Made by a program: the position numbers and the translations under genes. DNA of 64,000 nt from positions 11,594,001 through 11,658,000 of the forward strand of contig NC_047068.1 in assembly GCF_902459465.1 (NCBI RefSeq). Direction: 5' to 3'. Source of the stretch: Asterias rubens (Eukaryota; Echinodermata; Asteroidea; Forcipulatida; Asteriidae). The notes under the pieces are model-generated. The model made no database searches, had not been told where the DNA came from, and worked only from the letters and a program-made list of their open reading frames with translations. Positions 35,801 through 44,800 of the stretch are shown in pieces (within the stretch, counting starts at the first letter, position 1; every line of letters begins with the position of its first letter).

Positions 35801-38800
35801 CATATGTGACACATGTTCTCAGTGTATAATCAGGATGTTCATGGAGCTATAACTCCATGGGATGTTCAACCCAATTTGTCAAAAGTTTAAGACTACTACA
35901 TGTACAACTTGCATTAGTTTTGTGTGTGTTCAAATTACCCCCAGCTGGGTGGATATGGTGGGCATTACCAGTCGTTATTATTAGGGTCAAATAACAATAC
36001 CAATAATGGACGCATGTTGGGCTCCAAAGTCAACAGGATGTCTTAAAAATGTTTGTAAGGACCTGCTCATTTAAAGAGCCTTATAAAACAAAGAACATCC
36101 CATGGGCTACATGCAGTGCTTGCTTAAACAGGGTATTTATAAACAAAGTAACGAATTATGTTTGGGTTTTGGGGGTTATTTTTTGCTTGTTTGTTTTTGA
36201 TCTCCCAAGTTAAGGGAACTCAGTGAACTGTTTGCAACACAAAACTCAATCATATTTTGATGTACCTAATCCTCAATCCCTTCCTCCAGGCTCAAAGACT
36301 ATGTATGAGGATGGACAATAATTTCCTGATCATAGAGGAAACAAATGTACCTGCTTCCTTGATGGATTTGGGGTTAAATAAATATTTCAGCTAGTTTTTT
36401 AAGTGAAAGGGAAAGTGGAAGAATTAATACAAACTATGGTGTGATATGAACTAGAAACAAATACTCTTAAGTACAGGCCTGGAATTACATGTACACGATG
36501 GCCTACAAGGCCATTGCCTCCCTTGCCCCTGGTCTCTTGGCCTTTGTTCCCTTCAAGTGGCCTTGCCCTTTCAACATTTTCAAAAACAAAATTCTAGGCC
36601 TGAAGTACAATATAAAAAGTGTACCTATAATTGTGTACCTTTTGTTAAAGTTTTTTGTTTACAGACAGTGGACACTATTGGTAATTGTCAAAGACTAGTC
36701 TTCACAGTTGGTGTATCTCAACATATGCATAAAATAACAAACAATTTGAGCTCAATCGGTTGTCGAATTTGCGAGCTAATAATGAAAGAAAAAACACCCT
36801 TATCACACGAAGTTTGGTGCTTTCTGATGCTTGATTTCGAGACCTCAAGTTCTAAATCTGAGGTTTCGAAATCAAATTCATGGAAAATAACGTCTTTCTC
36901 GAAAACTACTCCACTTCAGAGGGAGCCGTTTCTCACAATGTTTTATACTACCAACCTCTCCCCATTACTCATTACCAAGTAAGGTTTCGTGCAATAATGA
37001 TTTTGAGTAATTACCAATAGTGTCCACTGCCTTTAAGTACAGGCCTGGAATTACACGTCGGCCACCCAGGCCATGGCCTCCGTTGCCCCTGGTCTCTTGG
37101 CCTTTGTTCCCTTCAAGTGGCCTTGCCCTTTCAACATTTTCAAAAACAAAAATCTGGGCCTGAAAGTATAAAAAGTGTACCTGTTACTTGTCTACCTTTT
37201 GTTAAAGATTTTTTGTTTTAAAGAATTTTGTTTAATTAAAAAAATCCCAGGTTTGGAATCTACTTTCCTAATTTATGAGTGCCTCCATTCATTTATTTAT
37301 TTATTTATTTTTTTTTTTCCAGATATAGCAACAAGTCGTCTACCTCCCCCTAGGAAGCTTCTGGTGTTGATCAACCCAGCCAGTGGTCGTCGCAAGGGCA
37401 AGCAGATCTTTCTGAAGCAGGTTATGCCTCTGTTCCGAGATGCGGAGTTGGATTATAAAATGGTGGTCACAGGTAAACAAACTCATCAGAGACTTTAGGC
37501 CTCTCCATTGTTGATAAACTGCCTTTAAAACAAATTGTGACCAAATTCATTATTTTCTGTTAAGATTCATTGAGCTGAAGTGTATCTTATGATTTGTTTT
37601 CGACAGCTTACACACTTTCCCTGCTAGGGTATCATGACACAACTGTGAAAAACATTGACTATAAATATTTATAAAAAAAAACACATTTAAACTGGATCCA
37701 GAAAACAACACAGGTGAGGTCACCACACAGGTGTGATAGATACTGAAACGGTATGGTCGAGTTTGAAATGAGTTACCAGGCATTTTCTTTCGGCAGAATT
37801 TCCGTATTCACTTTCTATTTTAGTTTTAAAGGTTTAATAAGTATGTCATGCTGTCCTGTCAAGGGGATTGGGTAAATCGTTGAGGAAGAAACCTTCTTCT
37901 CATACAAACTTTTGAAAAGGCAAAGGTTTTTCCTTTAATTTGTGTGTGAAATATTGCTCGTATCCGAATTTGGGGCTATGGCTATTTCTATGACTGTGGC
38001 TGAGGGTGTTGCTTAAAAAAAACACGTTGCCTTGGATCGGTCGAGTTGGTCTTTGAAAAGCCTTTGTAACCGTTTGTCATAAAATGCATTATGATTAGAA
38101 AGATATTTTAAAAGTAGAATATAATGATCCACACAAGTGTCACTCGAAATTGCGTGGTTTTCCTTTTACCCCGTCGTCAAACATGGTTGCCCATGGCCGA
38201 CGATGTTAGTTCGCAAAGTAAAAGGAAAACCACGCAATTTCGAGGCAAATGTATGTGGATCATTGTATTCTACTTTTAAAACATCTTTCTTACCATATGC
38301 ATTTTATAACTAACGGTTACAAACGCTTTTCAAAGACCAACTCGACCGATCCATGAGGCAATGTTCTATACTTTAACGAGTGATGTGGTGATCCAGCTGT
38401 AACTGTACTAATAGCTATCCAGCTGTGTAGCCTATGAAGTGTCTTGATCCTACATACAAGAACAAAGAATCCACTCTGTCTAATACCATGGTTTATAGTA
38501 GCTGACGTTTATTGTTCATTAGCAATTTTCTTGTGTACATATTTTGTGAGCTTCATGTCAAGCAATCATGTACTGTTGCTTTTTGGCCAAGTGTCTTTGT
38601 GGCGCTAGTCAAACATGACTTCGACGTTACCATGGCAACTGATAATTCTTGCGAGAATTCATTCATTATAGATGTATTTATTAAAATTGGTGTTTTCAGT
38701 AAATTTACCGAAGTGCATCAAATTACTGTCATCTCAGGACAAAGCTAGAATATTTTCATTAGTAGTCTTTGTGGATTTTTTTTAAGGACAATTTCCAAGT

Positions 38801-41800
38801 GCCATTACAAGCACAATAGTATAGATTAGAAAGCGTCAGTTGTATGATATATGGACTGCCTAATGAAATGAATGATATAGCCATATGGATAAAACAATAG
38901 ATGATTATTGGAACAGCACAGACAAGCACCCAATTTCATAGAATAGGTTAAAAGCAAAAGTATTGCTTTATGGCAGGTTTATAGTCTATCGCGCAATGGA
39001 AATCTTGACGTGCAGTTTATAATCATCGCTGAGGCCTAAAAACTGTGTGTTTTTTTTAAACGCGCATCAAGACTTCCATCGCCCGACCATTGTGCAACCG
39101 ACTATAAACCGGCCTTAACAATTGTCTTCTAAGCCCAAATGACCCGAATACAAAGCACAAGTTTAGCCAGTAACCATATTCTAAGAATGATTTTGCTGTG
39201 CTAAATTATGTGTCCCTTTATCAGTGGTCCACTTCCATAAATGCTAAGCAAAATGTGAAATTGCTGATACCTTGGCTAGTTAATTACTTTTAAACCACAA
39301 ATTGTTCATATAACATATTTTAAATTATTCTACGTGTATTACATGTACATGTAGGTTGAACTTATTCAAATTATTCTAAGCAGCCATTGACTGAATTGCA
39401 TCAACATGAAAATTAATGATAGAAGAGTTTTAAAGCTTCAGTAAAAAGTCACAAAAAGCAATTCAAGTTATATACAAATGACAACGTGGAAAGGAGACTT
39501 TAAAATGTGAACCAGTGAAAACCCAGGGGGACCAGCTATCTTGTCCTGCTGTCTAGTCACTTAGAATGTGAATTACCAACCCTGGATATTGTTAGAGAGT
39601 AGTTTCGCAGAATTCCAGACATTGGGGTAAATATAACCATTTTTAAGTGAGACATTATTGACTTATTGTAGGTGGACAAATAACTGTTGGGGTAAATTAT
39701 GTACTGAAATATTTGCATTGCAATTGAGTCATTATCAGATGTAGTTCAATGTGTGCTAATGATCTTGGCTAAGAGTAATTTGTTTGAAATGTTAAGTGCA
39801 TGCCTTATTAAAGGCAGTGGACACTATTGGTAATTACTCAAAATAATTATTAGCATAAAACCTTACTTGATAACTAGTAATGGGGAGAGGATGATGGTAT
39901 GAACCATTGTGAGAAACGGCTCCCTCTGAAGTGCCATAGTTTTCAAGAAAGAAGTAATTTTCCACAAATTTGATTTCGAGACCTCAGATTTAGAACTTGA
40001 GGTCTCGAAATTAACCATCTAAATGCACACAACTTCGTGTGACAAGGGTTTTTTTTTTTTTCATTGTTATCTCTCAAATTTTCACAGGTTTGTCATTTTA
40101 TGCATATGTTGAGATACACCAAATGTGAAGGCTAGTCTTTGACAGTTACCAATAATGTCCAGTGTCTTTAAGAAATATTATAATTACTTTAGTTTATGAT
40201 TTGGGCTTTAGTGGGGGGGGGGGGTAAACCTTTGGTAATAAATAGCTCAACAAATTAATCATTCTAAAAACTGACGTTGTTTAGAGCGCTGGAGAGCTTT
40301 TGATATTATACAACCTTGTATAAATGACATCCTACTACATGTTTTTTTGTATAGGACATTTATATTGCGCAGTGACCTTTAGCGAAAGAGGTAATTTCGG
40401 GTATGAAGATTTTCTCAGGCATCTCTGAGCACTTATTCATCACAACAAGGATCTTTCATTATTCTGTTGCAACTTTGATGACCAATTGAGTGCAAATTTT
40501 TACAGATTTGTTATCTTATGCACATGTTACGATACACTTAGTGAGGACAATGGTCTTTGGCAATTACCAAAAGCATACCCTGCCTTTAAAGGTAACAGTT
40601 TGGCTAATTACCATTGAACTACTATATAAAATATCGATTTATTATTAATATTTTGTTTCAGAGCATGGTCGTTGAGTGATTTTTCTTTCCGTATTGTTAT
40701 TGTATTTTTTTGTTTTGATTGTTTCTTTGCACATTGCTTGCCTCGTTATTCATAATTAAAGAACATAGTGTATAAATAAATTTTGAACTATAACAGGCAG
40801 ATTTTGTTTAAAGTTACCCTGTACACTTATACATAAAAGGGAAGGTACACGTTTTGTAATTGTCAAAGACCAGTCTTCTCACTTGGTGTATCCCAACATA
40901 AGCATAAAATAACAAACCTGTGAAAATTTGAACAAAATTGGTCATCGAAGTTGCGAGAATATGATGAGAGAAAAAACACTCTTGTTGGACGAATTTGTGT
41001 GCTTTCAGATAGGAATAAAAGACTTCTAGCTAGAAGTCTTTTATTATTTTAGTGGGAAATACCTCTTTCTCAAAATCTATGCTAATTCAGAGGGAGCCGT
41101 TTCTCACAATGTTTTATAACATCAACAGCTCTCCAATGCTCGTTACTAAGTCAGTTTTTAAGTTAATATTTGTTTTGAGTAATTACCAAAGATACTTGTT
41201 TTTTTCTTTTCTTCTTCTACATGTACTTAGTAAACAGTGTTTTATACACATCAGTGTATGGGTAAAAACAAAAAGCAAGTAATATTTCACAAGAATTTAC
41301 TTGAAAGATAATCATGAGCTAAATGAACTGATTAAAACTGATTTAAAAACAATTTTTGTTTGTCTTATATCCACCTCACAGATAAGCAGTTCCAAGCAAT
41401 GGAGATTGCTGCAACCTTGGACCCAAATGAGTGGCAGGGAATTGTTGTGGTAGCTGGGGATGGTCTCGTCTATGAGGTAAGTATGTGTGTGTTTGTACTG
41501 ACCCCTGGCATCAATGACTGTCTGCTGTCTCCCAGGCTCACCATTTTGTAAGCAAACTCAGTCCAATTTCATAAAGCTGTTCCAAAGCAAAAAATTCTGC
41601 TCGGCAAAACCCTTTGCTAAGCAAGAAATGAGTGGTACCAGTCACATTTAAATAATAGTAAATATACAGTATTTTTGCTGCTAACCTTTTTTTTTGCTGA
41701 GCAACGGTTTTCTGTGCTTAGCAGGTCTTTGTGCTTACAGGCTTTATGAAATTGGGCTCTTCTTGTGCAAATGATGGTAAGCGTATAATTGCAGCATCAC

Positions 41801-44800
41801 CTAAAAATAGCACCAAACTGTATGCAACACACCAGGCCTTGAATCTCAAAATAACGCAACCAAGAAGATCGATATGGCGATGAAGTCGGAGTGAATTGGG
41901 TCAATAAAACTTCAATGAATCGACCATGAGCAGTTTGTTTGTTGATCAGCAGCTGACTGTGCCAACTGTTACCATGGTTACTAGCACCATGCAAGAGACA
42001 TAAACCATCCAATATGGCATGTCTGGGTAGAGGTTTTTTTCCTCATTTATGATGTCAAGTCTGATACTTCACGGAGGCAATGAAAGCGATTGCCTCCATG
42101 CCCCATGGTCATTGTCTTGGTGCCCTTACAATGCTCCGGTAGAAATTTACAATTTTCTCATAGGGTATAAGGGGTGCCCTTGCCCTTTTAAAAATGTAGC
42201 ATACAACCCTGTGATGTTGTTAATATTGTGTATTCACAGGCCTACCTAAAACAATATGATAAGTGACCGTTCTCAAAAATATTGAAGTAAACAAGTTTTT
42301 GAAAAAAAACATTCTAGATGTAAATCGAAAAACAAATTTCGTAAGGGATGTAGCAGTTTGGATTTGTTTTGAGCCGGTGACAAAATCTGCATACAATGTT
42401 ATTATTTATCAATCTTTGTTCTATCAGTTGATCAGGTGATCATGAAAAATGGCTCACTCTCAAGCAGTCAAAGGTGGTATTGATTGATCTTTGAAAAGGT
42501 CTATGGTTTTTACTTGTGAGTTTGATAATCTATCCAGCCCCTCAAATTAACCCATGGCACCCACAGCAATTGCTATGGTGTTGTGCTTTTGCTGTGGTTG
42601 CCCTTCGCAAAGTCCCAAAACAAAATTAAAATTTTCCTCGAAGAACTGCCCCCTTGTCGGGGGAAAATTGATGTGCCCCTTCAAGATGATGGGCATACAA
42701 TGTACATGTGTATCTCAAGTCTTACTCCCTGAATTTAACCTAATTTACCTGACGCCATCATCATAATCTTGGTTGCGCCATTTTGGAAGTCATTGTCCCC
42801 ATGTGTTCCACAGTTGAGTGCACATGTTAGGCGGCAAAGCATGATGCTATTCGAAGCAATAATATGAAAAACAAATGTCAGTCCACAAGGCAACGAAGGT
42901 GATTGCCTCCACGCCCCCCATGGTAATTTCATTGGTGCTCTTGAAATTTACATTTTCCTCATTGGGTGCCCTTTACCAAGGAGAAATTGCCTTGGTGCCC
43001 TTGCCCTTGCCCTTGGCCTGAAATATTGAAATCTAAAATCAACAGAATAACTGGTTGAATATAACTGTGCAAAACAAAAGGACCCACACCAAGGGCAGAG
43101 CAAAGCCATTTTGAGATATGGTCCACACATTACTATAAGTAATTAAAGGAACATGTTGCCTTGGATCGGACGAGTTGGTCTATAAAAAGCATTTGTAACT
43201 GTTTCATATGGTTGGAAAGATGTTTTAAAAGTAGAATACAATGATCCACACAAATTTGCCTCGAAATTGTGTGGTTTTCCTTTTACTGTTGCGAACTAAC
43301 ACGGTCGGCCATTTATGGGAGTCTAAAATTTGACTCCCATAAATGGCCGATCGTGTTAGTCGACGGGGTAAAAGGAAAAACCGTGCAATTTTGAGGCATG
43401 TTCGTTTGGATCTTTCTACCCATATGCATTTTATAACCAACGGTTACAAATGCTTTTCAAAGACCAACTCGACCGATCCAAGGCAACGTGTTCCTTTAAG
43501 AACATTTGGTTTGGCTATGTCTGCATACAGCGAAACCAAACTGTGGACTCCTATAGTGTCCACCACACCTAAAAAAAAAGCGTATTGTATTGCTTATCAT
43601 AAACAAAACACCTTGCCAGTATTGATTGAATAATGCTAAGTATTGTGTGGTTGCCATGGTTATTTGTGCAGGTTCTTAACGGCATGATGAAGCATCAAGA
43701 TCCACAGTCTGTGCTCAAGGTGCCTATCGGTATTATACCAGCGGGATCGGGGAACGCCCTCTTTGCTGCCGTCATATCCAAATTAGGGTAAGAATCACCG
43801 TAGCAACGGTTAATGCTAGTTCTGTGGATGCAAATCCTGTGCCACTTAAAATACCTTATCAAATTCTGGGTGTTAAGGAAACATCTACAGGATTGTTTTT
43901 TGCTAACAAAACAGTTGCTGGCAGTGTAAGCACTTCATGTAATCTGGGCTATCTGGGTGTTGAGAAAATAGTGAAAACTGATTACACATTTTGCACGACA
44001 TCAATGCAAACAAAAGTGTATAAAATGCTCACTGAGCGATAAAGTCCAAACACGAAATCAGATTATTTATTTCTCGTTAAACATGACTTTTGAGACAGAA
44101 ATGTTTAAATTTCGACTATCATCATCATTAGACCGTGTAAATTGATTTTATGCTAGTCTGGGATCTTCACAATTTGTTTTCTTACCAATTCTGTAATGTT
44201 CCTTTAAATATCGAACAATGGTATTTTTCTAGTTAGCAATAAAACTCATTTTCATTTGAGATCATGGATTTGCTAAAGACCCAGTTTTCTCACTTAGTGA
44301 CTCCCAAGAGACATGTAAAAATCACCGTCTTGTTAACTTTTAAAAATGTGAATAAGGTGTCTTTTTCGGTGATTTATACACTTTCCCTGACAGGGCAGCG
44401 TGACAAATACTTATTAAATATCTGAGTGAAAACTGAAATTCCGTCTCCAAAAACTTTGTTGGTGTACATGTAACACATTTAAAACCTGACTGTGCAGTTT
44501 TCGCGTCTATCACACTCAAACCTACTTATTTATTATTGTCTGTGCAGTTTTGAGGCTTCAGTTTCTGTTTAGTTGTATAGATAGTGTTTTGTACATATTA
44601 TCATTATGCCATGCAACCCTTGCATGGCCATGCAACCCTTGCATGGAAATTGTGCAAAACCCCCCCCCCCCCCGAAAAAGTTAAAAAGACAACGATTTGT
44701 CCCTGCTTCGTGTGAAAAACTTTGCGCTAAAAACCACAGCCAAGCAATGATGGCACAGCCATGGCAGCGTGCAGCACTTGCGTGTCTAGATTTGTCTTGT

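Larger units (their letters stand above)
20836..37322 (+). other. Sphingosine kinase intron 1 (16.5 kb)
   Basis: GTGAGT to CCAG. It contains at least ten MITE-A or MITE-B copies, a telomere-like inverted-repeat element, two CG-rich TIR elements, a presumed LINE tail and several fold-backs. Stretches 26590-29094, 34064-34941 and 35663-36473 contain nothing I recognise apart from a CpG-richer patch at 27660-27900 and three AAATCTCCCTGATT repeats near 28040-28180. Confidence 0.8.

Noticed and set aside
12427-36982. A recurring protein family with FETSNSKSEVSKSN-like peptide
   Set aside because: Every instance falls inside a MITE-A copy and derives from its central palindrome.
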